Of a stretch of DNA of 64,000 bases, positions 1-10,720 are shown one piece after another. Location of the stretch: the NCBI GenBank assembly GCA_030522415.1, contig CM060118.1, positions 15,752,651 to 15,816,650 on the forward strand, written 5' to 3'. Below the pieces are notes generated by a model that saw only the letters and a program-made list of their open reading frames with translations, did no database searches and was not told the origin of the DNA. Made by a program: the position numbers and the translations under genes. How positions within the stretch are numbered: the stretch's first letter is position 1; every line of letters begins with the position of its first letter. Origin of the DNA: Channallabes apus. Its lineage: Eukaryota > Chordata > Actinopteri > Siluriformes > Clariidae.

Positions 1-205
1 TTAGAAATCAGCTGTTTCCATAGCAACATAACACACACACAACTCCAAAATGGCTAGTAAACTATATTGTAGCATCATTTTAAATGAGATATACACACAG
101 TCAGCCAAACAAAATTATACACACTTTAGGAAAAGAAAAACTTGTATAAATATTTTAAGACACACATATTTCATCACCCATGAAAAAATTACTAATATAG
201 CTATA

Positions 206-245
206 CACTACCGTTCAAAAGTTTAGGGTCACTTTCTAAATGACC
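206..245 (+). mobile_element. Tc1-like terminal inverted repeat fragment
   Basis: After a TA at 204-205 comes CACTACCGTTCAAAAGTTTA and a GGTCACTT block, the recurrent outer end of a fish Tc1-like family. No partner end or transposase of this family is visible nearby; the sequence runs into a microsatellite, which probably destroyed the rest. Confidence 0.6.
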
Positions 246-267
246 TTCTCGTCTGGGCGCAAAAAAA

Positions 268-283
268 AACATATCTATATCTA

Positions 284-318
<35 letters not shown>

Positions 319-323
319 ATATC

Positions 324-357
<34 letters not shown>

Positions 358-389
358 TCTATACACATACATATACACACATATATATA
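268..389. repeat. Compound (TA)n/(CA)n microsatellite
   Basis: Alternating TA with CTATAT interruptions passes into CATACA/CA units. It produces meaningless YIYIYI reading frames on both strands. It directly abuts the Tc1-like element on its right. Confidence 0.95.
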
Positions 390-1125
390 CAGTGGCGTGA
401 AAAACTATTTGCCCCCTTCCTGATTTCTTATTCTTTTGCATGTTTGTCACACTTAAATGTTTCTGCTCATCAAAAACCGTTAACTATTAGTCAAAGATAA
501 CATAATTGAACACAAAATGCAGTTTTTAAATGAAGGTTTACGTTATTAAGGGAGAAAAAAAACTCTACATGGCCCTGTGTGAAAAAGTGATTGCCCCCTT
601 GTTAAAAAATAACTTAACTGTGGTTTATCACACCTGAGTTCAATTTCTGTAGGTCACCCCCAGGCCTGATTACTGCCACACCTGTTTCAATCAAGAAATC
701 ACTTAAATAGGAGCTACCTGACACAGAGAAGTAGACCAAAAGCATCTCAAAAGCTAGACATCATGCCAAGATCCAAAGAAATTCAGGAACAAATGAGAAC
801 AAAAGTAATTGAGATCTATCAGTCTGGTAAAGGTTATAAAGCCATTTCTAAAGCTTTGGGACTCCAGCGAACCACAGTGAGAGCCATTATCCACAAATGG
901 CAAAAACATGGAACAGTGGTGAACCTTCCCAGGAGTGGCCGGCCGACCGAAATTACCCCAAGACCGCAGAGACAACTCATCCGAGAGGCCACAAAAGACC
1001 CCAGGACAACATCTAAAGAACTGCAGGCCTCACTTGCGTCAATTAAGGTCAGTGTTCACGACTCCACCATAAGAAAGAGACTGGGCAAAAACGGCCTGCA
1101 TGACAGATAGTTTTTCACACAACTG
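390..1125 (+). mobile_element. Internally deleted Tc1-like transposon
   Basis: The copy begins CAGTGGCGTGAAAAACTATT after TA (388-389) and ends TTTTTCACACAACTG before TA (1126-1127). Its left 720 bases align closely with the full-length copy at 47212-48831. At about 1106-1108 the sequence jumps from the middle of the transposase straight into the last 19-20 bases of the right terminal repeat, removing roughly 0.9 kb. It keeps both termini and so has the form of a non-autonomous derivative. Confidence 0.88.
763..1110 (+). pseudogene. Tc1-like transposase, DNA-binding half only
   Basis: The 115-codon frame starts MPRSKEIQEQ and holds the paired-type bipartite helix-turn-helix region: QSGKGYKAISKALGLQRTTV as the first unit, a PRSGRPTEI linker, then a second unit ending STIRKRLG. 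The stop codon TAG lies at the deletion junction with the right terminal repeat. No DDE catalytic residue remains. A product could in principle bind the ends but not cut. Confidence 0.85.
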
Positions 1126-1127
1126 TA

Positions 1128-1147
1128 CACATACATACATACATATA

Positions 1148-1211
<64 letters not shown>
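1128..1211. repeat. Compound (CATA)n-(TG)n-(TA)n microsatellite
   Basis: Tetranucleotide CATA/ACAT units pass into GTGTGT and then a long TA run. It lies immediately right of the deleted Tc1 copy. Confidence 0.95.
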
Positions 1212-1212
<1 letters not shown>

Positions 1213-1213
<1 letters not shown>

Positions 1214-1960
1214 TTGTTACGGTATTTGTTGTTGTAGTAGGAGCAATTTTAATAGTTGTAGTAATATGTTTAAAATAGTAGTAGTTTTATCAGTTTTCAT
1301 AGTAGTTTTCCCCCCCTCCCTATCTGCTGATATTTATAATTGAGATGCCATGTAATTACAGTCATTGAAGTAATTACAGCAACTGAAGTAGTAGTAGTAG
1401 TATTGTTGGAGCTGCTGCTATAAACATAGTTGTCATATTAGTGGTAGTAATAGTAATTGTTATAGTAGTTGTATTAGTTTTGTGTTGTATGTTAAACTAC
1501 TACTCTAACACCTACAACAATAACCATTACTACGGCAATATATAGTACACCAACTACTACTAATTTCAACTACTATAACTATGACAATTAGCATAATTAG
1601 GACAAATTATTATTTTGCAAATATCTTTAATGTACAAACACGCCAACTTTAGAGGTTTTTTTTTATATGCATAAATAATCTAATTTTACATCTCACTTAT
1701 AAAGATCAGAGGAAGAAATCTTTAAAAAAACACAACTATGACAAAAGTTCTACAATTTCAACTACAACAACTATGCCAAAATGTCATCTCAGACACATAC
1801 AACAACAAGGTCTACAATAACAATTACACAAAATATCACTAATCCAACCTAATTACTATTAAAACCAACAAAAGTGATGAGAACCACTTCTACAATAATA
1901 ACTATGAAAATATCTACAAAAGGACTACAAGAACAAAACTACTACAGCAATAATAATATC
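1213..1960. repeat. Degenerate triplet-rich tract with strand switch
   Basis: From 1213 to about 1485 the plus strand is rich in GTAGTA, TTGTAG and TAGTAG units. From about 1495 to 1960 it is rich in the complementary CTACAA, ACTACT and CAACTA units. The halves are roughly inverted complements and could fold on each other imperfectly. No gene or transposon end was recognised. Confidence 0.6.
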
Positions 1961-2009
1961 CATGCTCTCATTTTCATATTGTTCATTCTGTTGCACTATT
2001 CTCAAGCCT

Positions 2010-2560
2010 GAACAAGGCGGACATCTTGCCACACAGGTTTGAGCTCGGCACCTATGGGGATAATCCCGTGGCCTTTTCTTTAGTTAAAGGTGAGGGAAGC
2101 GCAAACTCGTCTCCGTATCACTGCCTGTGGATCAGGAGCCTGCCAAAACGACTTAGCGTTATTGTCCGTGAGAGCTGCACCACTCCAAAAGACAGTACTC
2201 GTACACACGCGCACAGTGCATGCACTGCAAATCTCTGTTTAACCTCAGACCAGTGCAGAGTGTGGGGAAAGCAACAACCTGATCTCAGGCAAAATTTTAA
2301 ATTCTACAGTACGAGAATTCCAAATATTTATTTGCATGACCTTGCTGGAAGCTCAAACGGAATAAAAATTTATTTATTCCACACACACACACCTTATGCC
2401 GAGCTTCCTCTTCCATTTACGGCTGAAGAGCAGCACACACATCCATCACTGTATCACTGGACAGACTCGAAGATGAGCATTTCTGAGGCAAATCTCAGTA
2501 AAATTTCTCTACTCCCTTCTTCCAGAAGAGGACGCCTATATACCCTATAGGACATTTCAA
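2010..2560 (+). other. Unassigned segment with a 174-codon open frame
   Basis: A frame at 2026-2550 starts MPHRFELGTY and lies in less AT-rich sequence than its surroundings. I recognise no domain, signal peptide or membrane segment, no splice sites were convincing, and it may be chance. No repeat family was recognised in it. Confidence 0.25.
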
Positions 2561-2679
2561 ATATCATAGGCAAAATCTCCTCAAGAATGGATCAGATGAT
2601 CTAATACCTTTGCAACCGTGAAGTCGTTTCCATTTCATTATGATTTGCACTTTCATGCTGATTTTTTCACTCTCGAGCT

Positions 2680-2680
<1 letters not shown>

Positions 2681-2713
<33 letters not shown>

Positions 2714-2717
2714 ATAA

Positions 2718-2800
<83 letters not shown>
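2681..2800. repeat. Poly(A) run followed by (AT)n microsatellite
   Basis: About thirty A, then ATAATAATAATT, then nearly 80 bases of perfect AT alternation. The A-run with an AT tail could be the eroded 3' end of a retroposed element, but no body is recognisable to its left. Confidence 0.9.
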
Positions 2801-2804
<4 letters not shown>

Positions 2805-3441
2805 TGAAAAGATGCAAAGACCCACAAACAGACCAACTCGAGCTGCCTTCACTTTTGCAGTTCAATCAGCAGGGTGTATTTCTTATAAATTAAATTTGCA
2901 GCGCTGCTCAAGTCCCACAATCAAGCCACAATTCCTCAGAGTATTCTGCCTTAATGCCAAAAAAAAATACACATTAAAACACACAAAGTGGTACATTCTC
3001 TAAGGAACAGAGACCATATGCTCGCCATAGTTATTTCAGCTTTAAATAAAGTGCTTTAATGACAAAGGGCAAATATCACGTGTCCTTCTAGCCCCAGTAA
3101 ACACCTGAATGTCCAAATGTGTCCAGTGTTTTATTAATTGCAGGCTGACGGCACAACGGCAAATGCCATTAATTGTAGAAGCGCACAAGTGGCAAATAAA
3201 ATCTTTAAATATCTCTTAAGGGTGTACTCAGTCTTAGCTCGGGTCTTAACCCTGGATCGATCTGTTTAAAAGGTATAATCACAGATTTATATTCACCCAG
3301 ACGAATTCTTTCCACACTGCAGTTCGATTAGACAATTTTGTACGTCTCTTTGCTTCGGGACAATTTTCTCTTTTTATTTTGCAAGATTAAAGCTAAGTGC
3401 ATTACTTAACTGTTGTAATCAATGTCAAAGCTAATCAGCGC
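2801..3441. other. Unique intronic sequence, nothing recognised
   Basis: AT-rich single-copy-looking DNA. No coding, RNA or mobile-element signal was seen. Confidence 0.4.
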
Positions 3442-3700
3442 AGCACGGTGGCTTTGCGGTTAGCACTGTCGCCTCACACTTCCAGTCCGGTATCGATAAA
3501 ATTTGCTTCTTCTCCCCATGACTGGGGGGTTTACCCCAGGGTCTCAGGTTTCCACCCACCGTCCAAAGGCATGCAGAGTAAGAGGATTAACATTTCATAT
3601 AATGTATGATTGGGAAGGTGTGTACGCTTGTGCCCTGTGATGGTTTGGAACCCAATCCAGGGTGCCCCGTGCCTTGTTCTGAGGGAGGGATGGATGGAAA
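3442..3700 (+). mobile_element. tRNA-derived V-SINE-like repeat (DANA/HAmo type), diverged
   Basis: The head AGCACGGTGGCTTTGCGGTT with GCACTGTCGCCTCACA is followed by the conserved central block (CTTCTCCCCATG, GGTTTCCACCCACC, AAAGGCATGCAG) and the CCCTGTGATGG / CCAGGGTGCCCCG 3' section. The same layout recurs at 39588 and 54928. This copy is older, with many substitutions. Confidence 0.75.
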
Positions 3701-4030
3701 CTTCATCCATCAGCAGGTTCAGAGAAAGCCTTTTAGTTAAAGCTGCATGCTTATCCAGATTCAAGAAGTCAGACTTACAATTATAACATTTAAATCCGTG
3801 ATTCAAAGCCACAAAACATGGACAACATGGAGTAAAAGGTGTCAATTTCTTTGCTGCAGCAGTGTTGATTTGTTGTTACTTGTTGGACTTGGAGTTGAAA
3901 AGAATGTCTCAAGGTCCTGAACAGAAATCCCCAGGTGAGGTAGTGTTCTCTTTTTTTGTTTCTCCTATTTGATGTACCTATCTCACACGCTATGATGTGG
4001 ATCAATCCCTGCTATCTGTTTCACATAAAT
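3701..4030. other. Unique intronic sequence, nothing recognised
   Basis: No repeat or coding signal was identified between the SINE and the next dispersed repeat. Confidence 0.35.
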
Positions 4031-4145
4031 GAGTCTGGTTCCTCTCAAGGTTTCTTCCTATTACCATCTCAGGGAGTTTTTCCTTGCCACTGTCGCCGTC
4101 ATCCTCGGCCTGCTCATCAGGGATGCAAACTGGGAGGATCAGTTC
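4031..4145 (+). repeat. Common teleost dispersed repeat fragment
   Basis: The block GAGTCTGGTTCCTCTCAAGG, TTTCTTCCT, GGGAGTTTTTCCTTGCCACT recurs widely in fish genomes, often near another block ending CATTGTCTCAAAGCAGCTT (seen here at 36118-36190). Its superfamily is not certain to me. Confidence 0.6.
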
Positions 4146-4169
4146 CCAAGTTTTTTTTTTTAATGTATA

Positions 4170-5543
4170 CAGGTCCTTCTCAAAAAATTTGCATATTGTG
4201 ATAAAGTTCATTATTTTCTGTAATGTACTGATAAACATTAGACTTTCATATATTTTAGATTCATTACACACAAACTGAAGTAGTTCAAGCCTTTTATTGT
4301 TTTAATATTGATGATTGTGGCATACAGCTCATGAAAACCCAAAATCCCTATCTCAAAAAATTAGCACATTTCATCCGTCCAGTAAAAGAAAAGTGTTTTG
4401 AATACAAAAAAAAAAGTCAACCTTCAAATAATTATGTTCAGTTCTGCACTCAATACTTGGTCGGGAATCCTTTTGCAGATTCTTGTGTCTCTCAACTTTC
4501 TCTTCACAATATTCCACAGATTCTCTACGGGGTTCAGGTCAGGAGAGTTGGCAGGCCAATTGAGCACAGTAATACCATGGTCAGTAAACCATTTACCAGT
4601 GGTTTTGGCAGTGTGAGCAGGTGCCAGGTCGTGCTGAAAAATTAAATCTTCATCTCCATAAAGCTTTTCAGCAGATGGAAGCATGAAGTGCTCCAAAATC
4701 TCCTGAAAGCTAGCTGCATTGACCCTGCCTTTGATAAAACACAGTGGACCAACACCAGCAGCTGACATGGCACCCCAGACCATCACTGACTGTGGGTACT
4801 TGATACTGGACTTCAGGCATTTTGGCATTTCCCTCTCCCCAGTCTTCCTCCAGACTCTGGCACCTTGATTTCCGAATGACATGCAAAATCTGCAACCTGT
4901 AGCCCATTTCCTGCACACGCCTGTACACGGTGGCTCTGGATGTTTCTACTCCAGACTCAGTCCACTGCTTCCGCAGGTCCCCCAAGGTCTGGAATCGGTC
5001 CTTCTCCACAATCTTCCTCAGGGCCCGGTCACCTCTTCTCGTTGTGCAGCGTTTTCTGCCACACTTTTTCCTTCCCACAGACTTCCCACTGAGGTGCCTT
5101 GATACAGCACTCTGGGAACAGCCTATTCGTTCAGAAATTTCTGTGTCTTACCCTCTTGCTTGAGGGTGTCAATGATGGCCTTCTGGACAGCAGTCAGGTC
5201 GGCAGTCTTACCCATGATTGCGGTTTTGAGTAATGAACCAGGCTGGGAGTTTTTAAAAGCCTCAGGAATCTTTTGCAGGTGTTTAGAGTTAATTAGTTGA
5301 TTCAGATGATTAGGTTAATAGCTCGTTTAGAGAACCTTTTCATGATATGCAAATTGTTTGAGATAGGGATTTTGGGTTTTCATGAGCTGTATGCCACAAT
5401 CATCAATATTAAAACAATAAAAGGCTTGAACTACTTCAGTTGTGTGTAATGAATCTAAAATATATGAAAGTCTAATGTTTATCAGTACATTACAGAAAAT
5501 AATTAACTTTATCACAATATGCTAATTTTTTGAGAAGGACCTG
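4170..5543 (-). mobile_element. Tc1-like transposon with about 210-bp inverted repeats, minus orientation
   Basis: TA (4168-4169) precedes CAGGTCCTTCTCAAAAAATT; the other end ...TTGAGAAGGACCTG is followed by TA (5544-5545). The ends match in inverted orientation for about 205-215 bases (4170-4380 and 5330-5543) with only a few differences, so the copy is fairly young. The transposase lies on the minus strand but has lost internal segments (see the pseudogene entry). Confidence 0.92.
4424..5215 (-). pseudogene. Tc1-like transposase remnant, deleted and frameshifted
   Basis: The likely start codon is at 5215. The coding frame then shifts before 5078; a 4-base loss or 1-base gain would restore phase. 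One frame (5078-4710) carries GRKKCGRKRCTTRRGDRALR and the second helix-turn-helix unit, ending VYRRVQEMGYR. Near 4885-4905 it joins directly to FCMSFGNQGARVWRK in another frame, so the stretch that should contain the first catalytic Asp is missing. The second Asp (FQHDLAPAH) and the Glu (SPDLNPVENLW) are still visible. A further loss after KRKLRDTR removes most of the C-terminus. It is catalytically dead. Confidence 0.85.
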
Positions 5544-5544
5544 T

Positions 5545-7970
5545 ATACAGCAAGTGTATCAAATACAAAATGGCAAATTATACTTTTAATCCATGTTCGG
5601 AACTTCATGTTGAAGTTCCGAAATGTTGTGGAAATTATGTGAAGCAAATAATAGTAACTGGTTTGTCAAAGAAACCAGAATGTGCACCAGAAGGCCTCAG
5701 TTTTCTGGCTTGTGGTGGGAAATGAACGGCTTTATTTCATGTTGATCCGGACCCGGCTCACATATCAGGAATGCAGTAATACAATGTAATTAGGAGTTTC
5801 CTACTTTTAAATAAATATACAGTAAACTTTTTAAACTGTTAGTTTTGTAGTCTATGTGAAGATTGTTACAGACAAGCGCGACTTCAGCGTGGTATGTCAG
5901 TGTACACCACGTCCGGTTTGCAGTGAGGATGTCACGATCCAAATATGCAATAAAAAGATCAGTGTCTCCGTCCAGCGACTACACCTCTTCGTACCAAGTG
6001 CAGGACAGGTCATGCGCGCAGGGTTGGTTAGTAATGGGGGACATGTGAACGGCCCCTTAGGGCATCCTGTAACTGTTAGTTAAATAAGATTTTTGCTATT
6101 ACCTGATCTTCTTGTGTTGTCCTTTAAGGTTGGTTTGTGTAGGCAGTTCATTCAGGCATCAGATCAAATACACTTTGCTTATTTAGTTTGTTTAGGCATG
6201 GATAATGATTTTTCTCTTGTGAACACCTGTAAACTTTATGTTAAGTTAAAAGTTGGAGCTGTTTAGAATCACAAGCAACAATTTGCAGGGAAACAGTGGC
6301 TTTTCTTTTGCTTTAACTAGGAATCTGTCTGACACTTGAATGTAAAATTAGAGCTGTTTTGGTTTAAGCATCTGATTGCAGTTTTTCCACTAGATTTGAA
6401 TGCATTTTATGCAAGTTTAATAAAAGTTAATAATGTTCACCAATCGCTCCCGATCTTTGACCTTGAATAGAAATCAGATTCTGATTGCTTTAAATACTAA
6501 ATCTGAGAACCCCTGCTCTACATGCTAAATTGCATGCATAAAGTGTATTTCTATGCGGCGCGTGTACAGTACTTGAACAAATCTGTGCTTTTGTGACATG
6601 CATGTCTGTATGACTCAGAAAAACTAGCCCCCTTATTCAGGCCGTTCCAGGCTCTATTTAAATGAATAGTGAAGAACGTACTGAGAAATATGCCGTCTTC
6701 TTATTTCCAATTTAAGCCTCGTCCCAAATTCCTCTTGCTGTCTTTGTCTATTCAGCTGCACAATGAGCCATTTCTGTCTTCTCCCTACTCCTGAACTGAA
6801 AAGTAACTGCATCACGCGGCGATCTCGAAACTCTTTCATCAGGTTATCACATTAAATCCATTAAATCCATTACATACAAAAGACTGCAATTTTTCTTGCT
6901 ACAGAAGGCGACGATGATTAGATAAAAACCTGGAGTGCACTTCTGAGACTAGAAAAAGAAAAAAAAAGAAAAAAACTCCCAGGATAACATGCCAAATTCA
7001 AGTAAAGTAGTGACTACGGTTTAAATAATAAATATTTAGACAGAAGTAATCAGGTGATAAGTGGACAAATATGTCTTTTCATTAAGAACTCTTGTTTACA
7101 GTGTTAAAATCTTTGGGGAAAAAGTACAAAGCCTGTTTAATAGCGCATGGTGACAACGGATGAAGACGTCAAGAACATTTCACATCACCAAAACATAATC
7201 AGCGTTCCTGTCGTATTTAGGAAAAGCCTATTTAAAAACGCACTCTGTCATGTCTGACCAACAAACAAAATGACCTCCGAGCTGAACCTTTAAACAATGA
7301 GGCACTTATGATAAGCACCAGCAATCTGATTTCTCAGCTGTACTCTAGCCACATATCCTGATAGCACTCAGCATGGCGGGAGAACTGACTACCTTCAAGC
7401 TCGCCTGCTGTGCAACCACACATGCCAACACCGCAGGAAAAACTTTCTGCCATGCATCCAGTGCCCACTTGTTATAAGTTCTGACAGCTCTGAGCAGATC
7501 TTTATAGAGGAGCTCCAGCAAATGTCATGCAAAGTGTAACAGAAACACAATCTTTATTAACTCATTTATTTTTGGATGATTTCTTTACACAACTTTACAC
7601 AGAAGTAATGTTCCATTAGTACAAATAAAAAAAAGTTGTCTTGGATACGAGTCAAGAACTTTGACGTGAGCTCGGCTGGGTGTGATGCTTATTTCATTTC
7701 CACACTGTCTGGAGACATGAACGAATGTCTAATGGAAACGAAGCTCAAGTCAGTGAAAATCAAGCCTCATAAATGTATAGTTTTATAAGACAGCTAGATT
7801 TTTAAATCCCATAACATGAATGTCGAAAAAAAAAAGGACCAATTTCACTAATTTATTTGTCCCAACAGACAAATTCCAGACAACAGATGGATTAAAATCA
7901 AATTCCTTGTTTGGTCTGGAAAAATCATTAGGATGTGAAACTTGCGGTCTCTGTGCACAAATGACATATG
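5545..7970. other. Unique intronic sequence with one small hairpin
   Basis: No transposon, SINE or exon was recognised in 2.4 kb. At 5596-5607 and 5611-5622 a perfect 12-base inverted repeat with a 3-base loop occurs. Short open frames here (for example 5856-6083) show no recognisable protein. Confidence 0.4.
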
Positions 7971-7972
7971 TA

Positions 7973-8245
7973 CACCGATCAGCCATAACATTACGGACAC
8001 TATGCCCAGTATTGTGTAGATTTCTCCTTGTGCCACTGGGGCAGCTCTGGCCCCTCAGGGCTTGAATCACAAGACCACAAGATGGTGTGTTGTGGTGTCT
8101 GGCACCAGGATGTTGGCAGAGGATCACTTGGGTCCAGTGGATTGCGAGGTCGGGCCTCCATGGATCAGACTCCCATGGGTGCTCGATTTGGGTAGTTTGG
8201 AGGCCGGCTTGGCGGCCTTGGGTTCTTCGCCTGCTGAAAGGTACT
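7973..8245 (-). mobile_element. Tc1/IS630-like transposon fragment (GATCAGCCATAACATTA end)
   Basis: After TA at 7971-7972 comes CACCGATCAGCCATAACATT, a common fish transposon end. The interior (GGCACCAGGATGTTGGCAG, GGCCTCCATGGATCAGACTC, GGTGCTCGATTTGGGTAG) matches the region of the family whose minus strand encodes the C-terminal DDE block. A related fragment lies at 55398-55740. Only one end is present. Confidence 0.7.
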
Positions 8246-8261
8246 TTGCGCTCTCGCATCA

Positions 8262-8530
8262 ATCACGGCTGTACAGCCGTCTCTGAGCTTACGCAAGCGG
8301 AAGGAGAGGATAGCGATGTTCTTCGAGTGTGTCATGCCGCCCCCAACAGAACGTGAGTGAGCAGTTAGAAAAGATGTGGCCTTCAGGCATCACGTGGTTG
8401 GGTGGAAACACAGGAGAGTCTTTGGCCCTCCCTGACTCGTAGTAGCCTTGATGTGGGAACGCACCAATGACGGGCGGGAATTGGATAGGACTAAATTAGG
8501 GAGAAAATAAAGAAAGTAAAAAATAAATTA
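8262..8530 (+). repeat. SINE-like dispersed repeat, family A copy 1
   Basis: It shares ordered blocks with 59225-59520: GCTGTACAGCC, GTCTCTGAGCTTACGCAAGC, CATGTGTC/GTCATGCC, GAGTCTTTGGCCCTCCCTG, and a tail GGGAATTGGATAGGACTAA followed by GGGAGAAAA. The order and A-rich tail suggest a retroposed SINE, but no clear A/B box was read. Confidence 0.5.
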
Positions 8531-9779
8531 ATTGATAAAAAAAAAAAAAAAATTATAAAAAAAAATTATAATAAAAAAAAAAGTTCACAAGTTCACTGGT
8601 ACCTGTATATAGTTGATACTCAATGCGCTACATTATTTCTTTGCTTCCCCACTATGAATAAGAAAATATATTGTGCAAACAGTTTTTTTTTTTGTTATAT
8701 CAAACAAAATCGATAAATAAACTTGATGAAAGAAGCACGGCTTATACAACACTTTCTTGAAAATGCTCATTTATTAGAGTGGCGCTAGTTATAACACTGA
8801 ACTGAGCCTTTAACCTTTAACTTGTTTTCTTCAAATGCCTACAGAATAAAAAAAAAGGAGACAAGATTTAGAGCTCAGCTTGTGCTATTGAACAGCCAAA
8901 GACTTTCTGCCTGTAAGTTTTGCGGAGAACACAAACACACTGAGTCTTATAAAGAGAGGGACATAGAATTAATGAACTTGCTTGTAGAGTCCTTGAGCTG
9001 TTAAACCATTTCAATAACATGTATCTTGGGGTGTCCTTGGAGGAGGGTGTTATCTTTACCGCTCTCCTTAATCTTTAATTGATTGCAGGGGTGTTTATTC
9101 AATTCCTTTTTCCCTTCCTTTTTTCTCGACAAATGATCGGAGGTTCAAATGAAGCGTCTCGGTTAATAGCTTCTATATAATTAATGAAATTTTTTAAGCT
9201 GTAGTTAATTCCGTTTTAAAGGCTTCTTTACTGGATTTTAGTTATAATCATTCAGGTAATCATCAGACCACAGCATGCCTTTCTTCAACAACAAAAAGAA
9301 AATGGTGCAACAGGAAGCAACATGACAAGAACTAATTGCATTGCTCATCCAAATTAAAATCTTGCTCTCACATATGCTATGTTATGCACTGGGATGAACA
9401 CCAAAACACCGTCTTTAGGTGGACTGAGGATCATCTTCCACACTTTAACACTAAAGATAAGGAAAGTAGGAAGTGACAGAAATTCCCTTAGGCAGGAGAC
9501 AAAAAAAAAAAAAAGAGTGTGAGGCCTGAATTATGGAGCTTTCACAAATGATGAGTAAACATTTACTTCGGCTTTGTGCTTCGTGTTGACGTTAGCCCAT
9601 AATCCCATGAGTAATGCTCTTGCAGAGGCCTGCTGATGGACTGTCTCGATCCTCCGAAGTTACAACAGACACTTGAACAAGTGGACTTGAGAAAACAAAA
9701 TCAATAACAGGACAGAACAACACTAAAACTCCAGGTTTAAAAGGAGCAGACACAGTGAGCACGACCAGGAAATGATCAG
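8531..9779. other. Unique intronic sequence with A-rich patch
   Basis: An A-rich run (8536-8582) follows the SINE-like repeat and may be its tail. The rest holds no recognised element. Confidence 0.35.
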
Positions 9780-10080
9780 ACGGTCACCTTAACAGATGTT
9801 GTTTTCCCGCCCCTCCCTCCCTTTACAAAGCCACTTTTATCTTCCAGAGATCTTCTCATGGCAGCCTAATGCAAATATAAGGTACGCTGTTAGAATATTT
9901 ACACTGGAACGTCACCTGCTGCTACGATACATAATTAACTTGCGCTTGCCAGATTCTGTGTCTCAACCTTCAGCTAGAGGAAGCTGTTCTATAAATAGTC
10001 CAGCTGACTGTGTGAAACATATTCTATAAAGTCCAAGACCAGTCATGAACCAGATTTCCCAGAGACGATAAATTATGGCT
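9780..10080. promoter_or_regulatory. Candidate intronic enhancer-like motif cluster
   Basis: A non-repeat stretch with an octamer ATGCAAAT (9869-9876), a perfect MEF2-type CTATAAATAG (9989-9998), CTTTACAAAG (SOX/TCF-like) and CAGCTG E-boxes. Such motifs occur by chance; only their clustering in apparently single-copy DNA is suggestive. No conservation data are available here. Confidence 0.25.
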
Positions 10081-10454
10081 TATTAACACCAGGCAGAAAA
10101 CGTTGTGGTGTGATGTTACTGTGATCATGCTTGTGTGTGAGGATCAGGGGATTCCTCTGACTGACTCCGCTTCTGGATGTCAGCAGGAAATCAGGGAGTC
10201 ATGGCAGTGCTCTGCAGCTTCACACGCTAAAGCGCAGGCTGACACAAAGACTGTGCATCTTGCCTGCCAAGCAGCGACCTTCTGGAACTCGACACACGTT
10301 GAAGAGACAGCAGTGTATGCTGGTATTACATCAGATAAACACCTAAATCCTCCTGCTGTCCACTTCACCACAACTTTTACCCTCACATAACCGTGCTTTT
10401 TATCAAAGTAAAACAAAATACATTTCTCAACTAACACCTATTTCACGGTCATAA
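10081..10454. other. Unique intronic sequence, nothing recognised
   Basis: Two short overlapping open frames on opposite strands carry no recognisable protein. Confidence 0.35.
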
Positions 10455-10720
10455 CTTAGACCATAACCTGGTAAATTCTAGACATTTAGTCATTTTTTAG
10501 ACGTTCAGACACAAAAAACATTCCCTGCTTTTTGTCCATTTTTTCCATTTGCTGAGACTAAACAAACCAAATTAGAATTGTACCCTATTGTGACCTCATA
10601 TAAGAAGATACCTTCCCCTTACCTGTTGCTCAACTCTGCTTTTGGCTCAGTCAGTAGGAGCTCATTAATCACAATGGAACGACATATTTGTAGAAGCAGT
10701 AAAATAAAGCAAGTCATAGG
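10455..10720 (+). repeat. TTAA/AGGTCCCAT repeat family, partial copy
   Basis: It shares TTTAGTCATTTTTTAGACGT, the AAACAAACCAAATTAGA stretch, TTGTGACCTCATATAAGA and CTCCCC..TGTTGCTCAACTC with 37585, 43660 and 45389. The termini are not clear in this copy. It is part of the possible piggyBac-derived family described in the findings. Confidence 0.5.

Noticed and set aside
229..500. Overlapping YIYIYI reading frames on both strands
   Set aside because: They are translations of the TA/CA microsatellite; the same holds for frames at 2564-2865, 30179-30648, 41549-41919 and 45656-45911.
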